NCBI GenBank assembly: GCA_003439945.1
Contig: QVRM01001792.1
Location: forward strand, 1 to 64,000
Reading direction: 5' to 3'
DNA: 64,000 bases
DNA from: Dermanyssus gallinae
Taxonomy: Eukaryota > Arthropoda > Arachnida > Mesostigmata > Dermanyssidae
The notes below the pieces were generated by a model. It was not told where the DNA came from. It searched no databases and saw only the letters and a list, made by a program, of their open reading frames with translations. Position numbers and translations under genes: made by a program. Shown piece by piece: positions 32,450 through 41,600 of this stretch; within the stretch, counting starts at the first letter, position 1; each line of letters starts with the position of its first letter.

Positions 32450-33094
32450 CTAGGGCATTGCGCGGCGGGATAACAGCGTCTGAAGACCGAGTGAGTACGG
32501 TCCACTTAGGGCGGAGGCAAGCTGACGGCTAAGCGCTGCGTTCACCTGGCTGACAAAAAGGTTGAACCTTGATGAGTTCAGGTCTAGTTTGCCTTGCACA
32601 ACGCTCGTCTTCATATGGACAGTGTGGACAGAAAAGCTCTTCAGCTCAGCTGGAAAGCGCGGACGGCCCCTAACCTCAATCAGCGCGTACGTCTTCGGTA
32701 GGACAATGCTTGACGTCGAAATCGCGTGCCGTGTTCCACTTAGGCTGTCACCCTTCACGTCGGCGTTCATGTCGACTCTGACCGCGGTTAGCGAGACGTA
32801 ACAGCCCATCGTCATGAGGAGTCCGGTGCGTCCGTACGAACAGTCGGTGAGGCGGCGGATTCCTGACAGACCGACAAACGAGCCTTGAGTGAAGTTGGCC
32901 TTCAGGTCACGCGTCCCAAAACTGGTAGACTTCACCTTGATCGCGAACGGCGTCGCACGCAGCGGGTCTAGACCCCTGTGCCGCGCTTCCACGGCCATCT
33001 CGCTAAGCACGTGATCTATGAACGCATTTGCCGTACGATTAGCGGAGGCCGCGGAGGCCAGAGCCACAAGGCACAGTGCAACGCGGAATAACAT
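32450..33094 (-). CDS. Array gene 6: secreted 214-aa protein, subfamily A
   Basis: Start at 33094, where the signal peptide MLFRVALCLVALASAASA begins. The frame is open further upstream but that part covers leader and promoter. Cysteines 85 and 98 and sequons N19 and N67 are kept. It has LLMTMGC where gene 3 has FLMTMGC and a distinct RPRFPAELKSFSV stretch shared in part with genes 7 and 8. Its 3' half is the source, or sister, of the 3' half of gene 4. AATAAA on the minus strand is at 32396-32401. Confidence 0.88.
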   Translation of the reverse strand: MLFRVALCLVALASAASANRTANAFIDHVLSEMAVEARHRGLDPLRATPFAIKVKSTSFGTRDLKANFTQGSFVGLSGIRRLTDCSYGRTGLLMTMGCYVSLTAVRVDMNADVKGDSLSGTRHAISTSSIVLPKTYALIEVRGRPRFPAELKSFSVHTVHMKTSVVQGKLDLNSSRFNLFVSQVNAALSRQLASALSGPYSLGLQTLLSRRAMP

Positions 33095-33149
33095 TGTCGC
33101 TTGACTGACGACTACAACTGGTGTTGACGGACGACACGTTCTGTATGAG

Positions 33150-33192
33150 AGACTGTGACTGTATAGTTGCTCGTTCGTGGCTTTTGTATACA
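33150..33192 (-). promoter_or_regulatory. Core promoter of array gene 6
   Basis: The TATA box is altered to TATACAAAAGCC on the minus strand (about 33178-33190). The initiator-like segment reads ATACAGTCACAG. Possibly weaker than in genes 3, 5 and 7. Confidence 0.5.
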
Positions 33193-33520
33193 CATATATA
33201 GATACTGGAAAAGCTGTCAATAGGAAAGAAGGTACGTAAGCTCGATGGGAGACACAGAGAAAGGGAGAGAAAAAGAGTGAGAGAGACAGCGAGACAACGT
33301 TATTGGTGATAATCGCATTAGCAAATTTTGCATCATCAACTCTGGGGATGGCCGCATAAGCTGCTGGACTATCTACGACAACGTATTCGACAACGAAGAG
33401 AGTAGTTATATGACCTACTTTATCCTCATTTTAGACGGTGCCGATCGGAAGGCTCTGCCAGTTATACTAACAACGAGCAAGTGAGGTAACAGGCGCACCA
33501 TGACCTCTTTTGCGTCTTAA
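33193..33520. other. Spacer upstream of gene 6
   Basis: Purine-rich run (33250-33295) and the conserved TTTTGCATCATCAACTCTGG block. No gene seen. Confidence 0.6.
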
Positions 33521-33795
33521 GCTCAGGTCTTCGAGCCCGACACCAGCACCGATGGCACATTTAGCCGAGCCGTAAGATGTGCTGGTTCCTTATATTTGCA
33601 TGCACTCTGGCCTCTGCAGAAGCGATGGCAAGAGACCGGACAGGCTGATTCTTACGTCCCTCGAGATGGGTCGCCCGAAGAGCCGTTCGATAGGGAACAC
33701 AGGAGAGAGCTGTCAAATAGCTGCGCTAGAGCTTCTAGACTCGACGCGACCAAATATAAAGAATGTCATTTATTTGATTTGGTGTTCATATAGGA
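33521..33795 (+). pseudogene. LINE C-terminal remnant, sixth copy
   Basis: Reads GLCRSDGKRPDRLILTSLEM near 33605-33665, retaining KRPD, then NTGESCQIAALELLDST. Shorter than the other copies through a deletion after the GR motif. Confidence 0.65.
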
Positions 33796-34595
33796 AAATA
33801 ATATAGGAAAAATAATATAGTGGCTACAGCCGAAAGTAATTCTAGCTATTACATTTTGAACTAAATTAATTAAATCCCTAATTTAGGTTTAGTGCCACTC
33901 TTTCTACCTCCCCTCCCTTCTCTCTTTCGATGTGGGGTATACAAAACAGCACAAGTTTCCAAGTGATGTATTTCCCTTTTTGCGACACAGCGACCGGCCC
34001 TTGTTAATTCACAAAACTGTCAAGGGCGTGTACATAACAGATTGAAATTTGATAACTTAGTCATATTCATGTTTAATTTCTTGGCATTAGGATGACGTTT
34101 ATAGAGTATGCACGATTAACAGGGTACGTGACGTCCCTAATCACAAAGTGTATTAAATATGTATACAAGTAAGAAGTGTGTCATTTTCACACGGATACAA
34201 ACCAGCACTTAAATATTATTGTAAAACACAGTAGCGGAACAACCCGACAGTGCTTACTACAGAAATTGACTAGTACTCACATTTTGTGAGCAAATCTAAA
34301 GTTCTTTTCCAAAAATCACTGAGTATTTATGGGCTACTTTTGTTAAAGAGATCAATCTACTGACAGACTCAATACATTTCGCACTATATACACGTGGGTG
34401 TTGCTGCTTAATAAAAGCAGCTATACTAGTGCCGATATTTGACTCAAACATATACAGCTGAAACTGTTCGTATTTGCGGCGCCTTTCGTACTCTCGCCTT
34501 ATTTATTTACGAATAATAATACTTTAATTTCAAAAACTAGCATGGCTGTATGACTTTAAACGAGACACGTAATTGTTCAATACCATTATTATGTG
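33796..34595. other. Spacer between array genes 6 and 7
   Basis: A pyrimidine-rich tract (33897-33922) and the hairpin spacer region. It lacks the GGGGTT...ACGTTACGACG module found in other units, apparently by deletion. No gene seen. Confidence 0.6.
34403..34421. other. Conserved spacer hairpin, unit 7
   Basis: GCTGCTTAATAAAAGCAGC, perfect 7-bp stem, about 230 bp downstream of the gene 7 stop codon. Confidence 0.6.
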
Positions 34596-34647
34596 TGTTT
34601 ATTTTCAAGTAATTGCACTTCATTGCTGCACAGGTAACGTCGGCCGA

Positions 34648-35295
34648 CTAGGGCATTCTGCGGTGGGCTAACAGCAGCCGAAGAACGCGGGAGTACGGTC
34701 CTCTTAGGACAGAGGCAAGTTGATTGCTGAGCACTTCGTTCACCTTGCTGACAAACTTGCGGTGTCTTGTCGAGTTCAGGTTTAGTTTGCCTTGCACAAC
34801 GCTCGTCTTCATGGTGATCGTGTTGACAGAAAAGCTCTTCAGCTCAGCTGGGAAGTGCGGACGGCCCCTGACCTCAATCAGCGCGTACGTGTTAGGAAGA
34901 ACAATGCTTGACGTCGAAATCGCGTGCCGTCTTCCAATTAGGCTGTCTCCCTTCACGTCGGCGTTCATGTCGACTCTGACTGTGCCTAGCGAAACGTTAC
35001 AGCCCATCGTCATGACGTAGCCGGTGCGTCCGTACGAACAGTCTTTGAGGCGTCGGATTCCTGACAGACCGAAGAATGAGCCCCGTGTGAAGTTGGCCTT
35101 CAGGTCGCGGTTCCCGATACCGGTTGACTTCACCTTGATCGCGAACGGCGTTGCACGCAGCGGGTCTAGGCCGTCGTGCCGCGCTTCCATGGCCATGTCG
35201 CTAAGCACGTGATCCATGAACGCATTTGCCGTACGATTAGCGGAGGCCGCGGAGGCCAGAGCCACAAGGCACAGTGCGGCGCGGCGGAACAACAT
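34648..35295 (-). CDS. Array gene 7: secreted 215-aa protein, subfamily A
   Basis: Signal peptide MLFRRAALCLVALASAASA, mature start NRTANAF. Cysteines 86 and 99. The C-terminal third is divergent: NSTRHRKFVSKVNEVLSNQL and VLRLLLAHRRMP give a more basic tail, though the MP ending is kept. KSTGIGNRD replaces KSTSFGNRD and matches gene 8, linking genes 7 and 8. AATAAA on the minus strand is at 34598-34603. Intact frame. Confidence 0.88.
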   Translation of the reverse strand: MLFRRAALCLVALASAASANRTANAFMDHVLSDMAMEARHDGLDPLRATPFAIKVKSTGIGNRDLKANFTRGSFFGLSGIRRLKDCSYGRTGYVMTMGCNVSLGTVRVDMNADVKGDSLIGRRHAISTSSIVLPNTYALIEVRGRPHFPAELKSFSVNTITMKTSVVQGKLNLNSTRHRKFVSKVNEVLSNQLASVLRGPYSRVLRLLLAHRRMP

Positions 35296-35354
35296 TGTCG
35301 CTTGACTGACGACTACAACTGGTGTTGACGGACAACACGCTCTCTATATGAGAG

Positions 35355-35397
35355 ACTGTGACTGTTTAGTCGCTCCGCTCGTGGCTTTTATATACAT
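35355..35397 (-). promoter_or_regulatory. Core promoter of array gene 7
   Basis: Minus-strand TATATAAAAGCC at about 35384-35395, initiator-like ACAGTC about 28 nt downstream, ATG at 35295. Confidence 0.7.
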
Positions 35398-36240
35398 GTA
35401 CAGATATATTGGATAAGATGTCGATAGGAAAGAAGGTGTGTAAGCTCGATCGGAGACAGAGCGAGAGAGCGTTCTCGTTAATAATCGCATTATCGCAATT
35501 TTGAATCACTAATTTTGGGCATGGCCATACGAGCTGCCTAGACTAGCCATGTCAATATTCGACGAACGAAGAGAGTAATTCATATTACGTAACTGATTCT
35601 CATTTTAGACGGTGGCGATCGGAAGGCTTTGCCAGTGATACTAACGACGACGCATACCGCATAGATGTTGCTTTGCACTTACAATAGTAATAAGTTATAC
35701 TGCAAATGACTACAACTTTCAAAAGACAACTAAATTCGCTCTAAAACAGAATGTTGGAGCGATAGGTTCCATCCTCAACCCTATAAAGCATTGAACTGGA
35801 AAAAGCTCGGATATGCAACCCCAGTTCAGGCACTTCCACTAGGTCCATGCAAAATTCCACTAAGAAACAGACTCTTCTGAGAATTTGTCCCCGGCTGATA
35901 AGCATCTATCACCAAGACGCGCTCTGCGAATTCATACTGCGAGATACAGTCTCGAATCGTTCAACGAGCATATTCCGCGCTGTCATATCCAGAAGAACTA
36001 AATGCTTACGACGAAGTTAGCTAAAAATAGTATTGCTTTTAGGCTGCTGCTGTATCTTACGTTTAGCTTTATTGACAAACTTATTTGTATCCATTTGAGC
36101 GATGACTAATGATTATTATGCATAATTTATTATGCATTCATCAGGCGAATGTACTGTGTGGCTGTGTACTTGTGTTGCTGAAGTCATGAAATGTCTATAC
36201 ATGATAGGCGGCTTAGAAATAGTTTATTAAATTTAAAACC
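35398..36240. other. Spacer upstream of gene 7
   Basis: 35775-35815 matches the Tc1-associated spacer at 14755 and 24420. 36050-36240 matches 41630-41860, which lies beyond the transposon cluster upstream of gene 8. No gene seen. Confidence 0.55.
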
Positions 36241-36320
36241 GAGCAAGATGGCTTAGTGGCAAAGCATCTGCATTCGGGAGGACTGAGTTCGAGACCCAGA
36301 CCGGCCACTCTTAAATTGGT
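36241..36320 (+). mobile_element. tRNA-derived SINE head
   Basis: RNA polymerase III boxes at tRNA spacing: A box TGGCTTAGTGG (36249-36259) and B box GTTCGAGAC (36287-36295). The head does not fold as a proper tRNA at its acceptor end, so I call it a SINE rather than a tRNA gene. The body may extend to about 36540. A poly-A-like run is at 36545-36553. Confidence 0.65.
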
Positions 36321-37200
36321 TTGCATGGTCTCTAATTTAGACAAGGTAAATACCGGAGTGGATTACAAATTAGCCATGACATGAAAAAATCGTACACGGG
36401 CAAAGCTGTACGGAAAATCATTAAAAAAATTTTTGACTGACCTGCCGTTCATGGCAAGATGTACCAAGGCGGTCCCAACATCTGAAAACTATTCCCTGAC
36501 TCAGTCATTCTGTCACCTAGCTAGGCTCTTAATATGTTTTTACTGAAAAAAAAACTGGAGCAGAATTAGACTAGGGCGTGCCCACTGTGACTTTTCGTGT
36601 TACGAAACTATGCTACTACTGTAATATCACGTAATACGTCGGAGGGCGCGCCAGAGTGCATGCGAACAAATGTTTTCGCCGAACAACCAAAACCATTTTG
36701 ATGCCGTTGTAACCTCTAGGTATAATAGTCAGATAACTATATACAACCAATTACTTATTACCCGAGTCGAGTGTACGGTATAAAAGTTACATTTGAATAT
36801 GACGGAGAGCTGGTTGGTTCTGGCAATTCAGTTATGGATGGCAGTTCTACATTTACAAGTATTCTAAAAATCACTGCGTATTTATAGGCTGCTTTTGTTA
36901 AAATGATTGATCTACTGGCAGCCGTAATACATTCCACACTATACACGTGTGTGATAATGCTTGGTAAAAGCAGTTCTACTAGTACCGATTTGAGCTCTGT
37001 TGTATACATCTGGAACTGCTCGTATTTGCGGAACATTACTTACTCTCGCATTACTTATTTACTTATGATGGCTATAATAAAAAAACAATTATTTGACTGT
37101 GTGACTCCCGCCATTCAACCAAAAGTTCAGACACACTTTTGTTGTCTATGTCAATTACTTGCTATGCTCATTTTCAAGTAGCTATATCACATTGCTGCAC
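36321..37200. other. Spacer between SINE and gene 8
   Basis: Possible SINE body followed by the gene 8 hairpin spacer. The hairpin is decayed (36956-36973). No AATAAA equivalent to those of genes 1-7 is present before the gene 8 stop. No gene seen. Confidence 0.5.
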
Positions 37201-37247
37201 AATGATGGCTTGCGTCTAGTCCAGAGTAGTCTAGTGCCGCCGGCGCA

Positions 37248-37892
37248 CTAGGGCATTGAGCGGTCTAATAACAGCTTGTGAAGATCGTATGAGTACTGCC
37301 CCCTTAGGGCTAAGGAAATCAGTCTGCCAAGCGCTCCGTTCACCTGGCTGATAAAGTTGTTGTACCTTAATGAGCTTAGCTCTAGTCTGCCTGCCACAAT
37401 GCTGGTCTTCATGTTGATCGTGTTGACTTCAAAGTGCATCAGCTCAGCTGGAAAGCGCGGACGGGCCCTAATCTCAATCAGCGCGTACGTATTTGGATGG
37501 ACAATGCTTGACGTTGAAATCGCGTGCCGTCTTCCTCTCAGAGTGTCACCCTTCACGTCGGCGTTCATCTCGACTCGGACCGTGGCTAGCGAGACGTAAC
37601 AGCCGATCGTCACATGAACTCCAGCACGTCTGTACGAACAGTTTGAGGAGCGGCGGACTCCTGACAGACCGAAGAGTGAGCCTTGTGTGAAGTTGGCCTT
37701 CAGGTCGCGGTCCCCGATACCGGTAGAGTTCACCTTGATGGCGAACGGCTCCACACGCAGCGGGTCTAGATCTCTATGGTACGCCTTCACAGTCATCTCG
37801 CTAAGTACATCGTCCACGAATGCATTTGCCGTACGATTAGCGGAGGCCGCCGAGACCACAGCCACAAGGCACAGTGCAACGCGGATCAACAT
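37248..37892 (-). CDS. Array gene 8: secreted 214-aa protein, subfamily A, divergent
   Basis: A frame is open from 38150, but the signal peptide MLIRVALCLVAVVSAASA starts at 37892. Cysteines 85 and 98 are kept, but the first lies in SSNCSYRR rather than LTDCSY, creating a new NCS sequon. Many changes are unique: KAYHRDLDPLRVEPF, AGVHVTIGCYVS and LRYNNFISQVNGALGRLIS. The C terminus is LLLDRSMP. The canonical AATAAA and a clean TATA box are both missing, yet the frame is intact. It may use variant signals or be on the way to silencing. Confidence 0.82.
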   Translation of the reverse strand: MLIRVALCLVAVVSAASANRTANAFVDDVLSEMTVKAYHRDLDPLRVEPFAIKVNSTGIGDRDLKANFTQGSLFGLSGVRRSSNCSYRRAGVHVTIGCYVSLATVRVEMNADVKGDTLRGRRHAISTSSIVHPNTYALIEIRARPRFPAELMHFEVNTINMKTSIVAGRLELSSLRYNNFISQVNGALGRLISLALRGQYSYDLHKLLLDRSMP

Positions 37893-38289
37893 TGTCGCTT
37901 GACTGACGACTGTAACTGGTGTTGACGAACGACACGTTCTGTATGAGAGACTGTCACTGTTTAGTTGTCTGCTCGTGGCTTCTAGATACATATATATATA
38001 CAGATGTTGAAAAAGCTGTCGATAGGAAAGAGGGTGCGTAAGCTCGATGGGAGCCTGGGAGACCGAGAGAGAGAGAGGGAGAGAGAGACGAGAACGCTCG
38101 GTGATAATCGCATTAGCAACTTTTGCATCTTCAACTCTCTGCATGGCCACATAAGCTGCCGGGACTATCCGCGAGAGTATTCGACGGATGAAGCGAGTAG
38201 TGATATGGCGTAGCTCATCCCCATTTTAGACGGCGCCGGTTGAAAGGATTTGTCAGTTACACCAATACCGATCAAAAGAAGTCACAGGC

Positions 38290-38400
38290 ACACCACCATG
38301 GTCTTTGTTGCATCTTAAGGTCAGGTCATCGAGCCCGACTTACAGCATTGATGGCACAATTAGCCAAGCCGTAAGATGTGCTGGTTCCTAATAATATCAG
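38290..38400 (+). pseudogene. Start of LINE C-terminal remnant, truncated
   Basis: AGCCGTAAGATGTGCTGGTTCC matches the beginning of the spacer LINE remnant at 33565. The rest is replaced by the R1-like insertion. No motif remains. Confidence 0.45.
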
Positions 38401-38429
38401 CCTCCTGGTGACACGCGTGTCCTCTTTCG

Positions 38430-40075
38430 TCCGGCCAAGTAAAGAGTTTGCGTCTTCTGAGGGGGCAGCTGAAGGTGGCGTTTTTTCATTCAATCATGGA
38501 TGTGTAGGAGCGGGAGGTTCGCCGATGTCTCCAAAGCTGTCTCCCGTTGAGCGGCGACCAGCGAGGTCATCCGCATAGGCGATGGTTTTAACTCCGTCGG
38601 GCATGTCCTCGAGCCGCAGGACCCCGTTGGAGGCCAATATTGGTCTCTGAAAGTGCCTGCCGGTCTTCTTCGCCGCGTTTAAACATTCAGCAAGCATATT
38701 TTCGATGAACTTGCCCGCCGTGTCTAGCAGGCAAATTGGTGGGGCAGCCATCGATCGGATCTCGGCAGAGCCAGGCACCGGAGCCGAACTCTGCGATCCG
38801 CAGAACAGGTACGCGGGCGAAGCAACCTGAAGTTTGGTGCAGGGACTTGTGGTCGTCGCTCTTTTCTCAGCCTGTCGGCCTGGACGATGGAGTCGGCATA
38901 GTGCCCTTCAGTGTCATAATCATAGCAAAAAGGGCGTGGCGCAGTGCTACACGCGGACCGTGTGGTCCGGGCTTCCCACCATGACATACCCCCAGAATTC
39001 CGTCTGGACCGAGGCTCCAAGATCTTTAGCGGTGCACTGTCGGGGAGATTAAATTCCTTCCGTAGAGCATTCTCTACAAAAGCGTCACTTGCCAGGAGGT
39101 CTAAAGCCCACAGTGCCGTAACCTGCTGGGCAATGTCTTCAGGACGGTCGACCTCATTCCCAGTGGCTGTCCTGATTAGCCACGCAGTTGCTGGCTCCAG
39201 GTGTTGTTCCATCGAGCCGGATGATCACATCGTCTTGAGCGTTTTGGCGACGCATACAGCATCGTGGACTCCGTGTCCTTGGCTAGGCTAAACGCTCGAT
39301 CCCACTCTGAACTTGACAGACATTCGATCTTGACAGACATTTGTCTGGCCGGGGTCAGTAGAGGGGTTTTGCTCGCATTCACGGCGACATGTCTGACCAA
39401 CAAAGCTCTATAAGGCCGTCTCGTGACGACTGGGCCACGAGGGCTGCCAGAATTCGCGCCAGCATCTCATCTCGCCACCTCTGCGCCACTTTCAGTAAGA
39501 CCCGAAGGCTCCCGATTCTCTCCTCCGTGTCCTCCAACGAGGTCCGCAGCAAAACCTTTAAAAAATTGATTGCCGCTTTGGCCCTGCGAGGGTCCAGGTC
39601 CAGTTTCTCTGATACCTCTTTTGGCTGCATCTTGGTATTTCTTGACTTGTAGGCCTCTACTACTAGAACCGCTACGCCCAGCCGTAGGCCGCTTCCGCAT
39701 CAACGCCACGCTTAAGATTAGCCTCCGCGTTCACGACGCGCAGTCCGTCATCTCGGCCGCAGAGGTCATTTTGAGTGTCGCGATGTGTTGTTCGCTGGCG
39801 CCAAATATGCGCTTCTTGTCGGAGCAAAGTCCCGTCGGAAATGTATCGCTGGGCGTTTTCTAATACCGAGAGGCTCGGCGCACGAGCGATCCATGTCTTT
39901 CGGTGATTCTCACTATCGACGGGGCGGCCCGGCTCTTCTACACGGACGTCGAGGTGGCCCCTTATCTCCTTTGTTGGCGCAAACATGTTAGACGACGGTA
40001 CGTTTGGGCAAGACTTTTCTGGTGCTGACATTTCTAGCTTATATCTATTGCCGTTTCCTGTCGAAGTTACCTAGA
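38430..40075 (-). pseudogene. R1-like retrotransposon, degraded
   Basis: Minus strand from right to left. A gag-like region includes KVAQRWRDEMLARILAAL near 39480 and NASKTPLLTPARQMSVKIEC near 39340-39390. A pol region includes NEVDRPEDIAQQVTALW near 39140, PPICLLDTAGKFIENMLAEC near 38700-38750 and VKTIAYADDLA near 38570. PICLLD.AGK and YADDL are reverse-transcriptase motifs of R1-like elements. The segment between them, including the first catalytic Asp motif, is deleted, and many frame changes occur. The N-terminal endonuclease was not recognised. It interrupts the spacer upstream of gene 8. Confidence 0.75.
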
Positions 40076-40231
40076 AATGCTCCAAACAGTCCAGGCATTG
40101 AACCTGGAGAGTGTGCTGCTGCTGCCTATGTAAGCCAACAACGTTGGCTACGCATCTCGTAGTCACAATGTTAACGCTGTGTCTTCGTAGCAACAATGTC
40201 GATCGAACAATCCTCTTGTAACACCTATATG

Positions 40232-40960
40232 TTAGGTTGATCTAAAAGTCCGCTCGGGTTTTTCACCCATTATCGAATACACATATCGTTACAACGGAAA
40301 GCTCTTATTAAATGCTATATTGCGCACTTTTTTCAACCACCTTAGCCTAACGTTCAGGCAAACTCATGATTCCATCCCTCCAGAAGGTAGCGTCTTGGCT
40401 TCCGAAGTAATGGTTTATATACATTTTAACACCTTCCAAAGAATCGAATCTTTGCATTTAAGGTAACTTTGAACGGACCGAAACAGATGATAATTCGATG
40501 GAACAAGGTCAGGACTATACGTAGGATGTAAGAAAATATCCTATCCAAAATCCATTAACTTCTTGGTGGTGAGCAAAGATGTGCCCGGTCTTGCGTTGTC
40601 GTGGTGGACGGTCACTTCTCGTCTGTTCGCCAATTCCGGCCGCTTCTGGTCAATTGCCTTCTCCAAATTGTCCAGTTGTTGACAGCATTGTATCGTATTG
40701 CTTGTTTTGTTTGGTTGTAACAGCTCATAGTAGATCACCCCCTTCACGCGCCACCAAAAACTTAGCATCACTTTCCTTGTATGGAGCCTGGCTTGGCAGT
40801 TGCTTGGGGCTCATTCGTTTTTTAAACCGCGTCTTTCTGCGAACAACATTCTTATGGAGTATCGACTTCTCATCCCCAGTTACCACGGTGCAAAGAAAAG
40901 GGCGATCCTCGTGGTTGCCAGCGTCTGCGCCTCGCGACCGCAGGAGACACATAGATGCGC
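40232..40960 (-). pseudogene. Mariner fossil (mauritiana/Mos-like), truncated by a SINE
   Basis: The left end TTAGGTTGATCTAAAAGTCC resembles a mariner terminal repeat. The minus strand encodes VVTGDEKSILHKN (first Asp), LSFWWRVKGVIYYELLQPNK, VHHDNARPGTS (second Asp) and YSPDLVPSNYHLFR. In the last motif Asn replaces the third catalytic Asp. Frames are broken between them. The N-terminal DNA-binding half is absent because SINE sequence begins near 40915. Confidence 0.85.
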
Positions 40961-41090
40961 GGGTTCGAGCCCCACCGTTGCCCCCCATTTGTACTTATGG
41001 GGGTCCGTCTGTGAAGCAATGCGCAAAGCAGTCTCTCATGGACGTTAAATCTTGGCTGAGAGTCAGTCCCGAAAGGATTTTTTAGATAGT
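40910..41090 (+). mobile_element. tRNA-derived SINE, copy 1
   Basis: Contains GCGGGTTCGAGCCCCACC, a pol III B box, and a body (CTTATGGGGGTCCGTCTGTG, GACGTTAAATCTTGGCTGAG) shared, in opposite orientation, with 51950-52150 and 63170-63375. The 5' part with the A box is mostly missing here. It abuts and truncates the mariner fossil. Confidence 0.7.
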
Positions 41091-41600
41091 TGAACGAACT
41101 CCATGGTATAATACAGCGCAGGTCTGCTCTTACCGCCATCCAAATAAACGACCCTCTCCTAACAGTTTTCGTCTTCTACCGGCTCTACGCAGCGCGGCGC
41201 ACGCATGAGTGATCGATCGCCTGTGTCTTTCGGTGATCCCGAAAGGACTTATGGACCTCCGTAACCCAATAGTATGCACCTTATCGGGAGAGAGAGACAG
41301 TATCAGCGTTGGTGCGTCGTTCGTCTCTGGCCAGAAAGAACTCGCCGAGAAGGCGGCCAAGGCCAGCAGTGGCGCCGCTCTAGCGGCCACAAGGGGAACT
41401 ACTGGTTGGTACACTTGGCTCACGGCGGTCACGAGAGGCGGACGTGCTAACGCGTCGCTCCTCTGGCTCTGCGCGAAAGCGACATCAAGCGACAAAACGC
41501 ACAGAACACATCACCGAACCATCTTAGGTAGCACGGAGGCCACGATAGTAGAGCACACTGCGTAGCGAGGTGGGCATTCGTTCGCGGCGACAGTTGTTGG
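41091..41600. other. GC-rich transposon-like segment, unassigned
   Basis: A block with GTGTCTTTCGGTGAT resembles part of the R1-like gag region (39895-39910), hinting at a fragment of a related element. Both strands are open (118 and 121 residues), but neither frame shows a motif, so I do not call a gene. Confidence 0.35.

Larger units (their letters stand above)
21600..32970. repeat. Segmental duplication copy U2, about 11.4 kb
   Basis: Counterpart of U1 (11895-21600). It is longer because it carries a 1286-bp mariner at 26680 and retains the 5' part of the R2-like element. It lacks two internal R2 segments that U1 keeps: one around U1 19094-19438 and one around U1 17925-18055. Confidence 0.85.

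Noticed and set aside
36241..36320. Possible functional tRNA gene
   Set aside because: A and B boxes are present but I cannot form a proper acceptor stem, and the layout is that of a tRNA-derived SINE head.
41130..41565. Overlapping frames of about 120 residues on both strands
   Set aside because: High GC content keeps both strands open. No motif, start context or homologue in the window.
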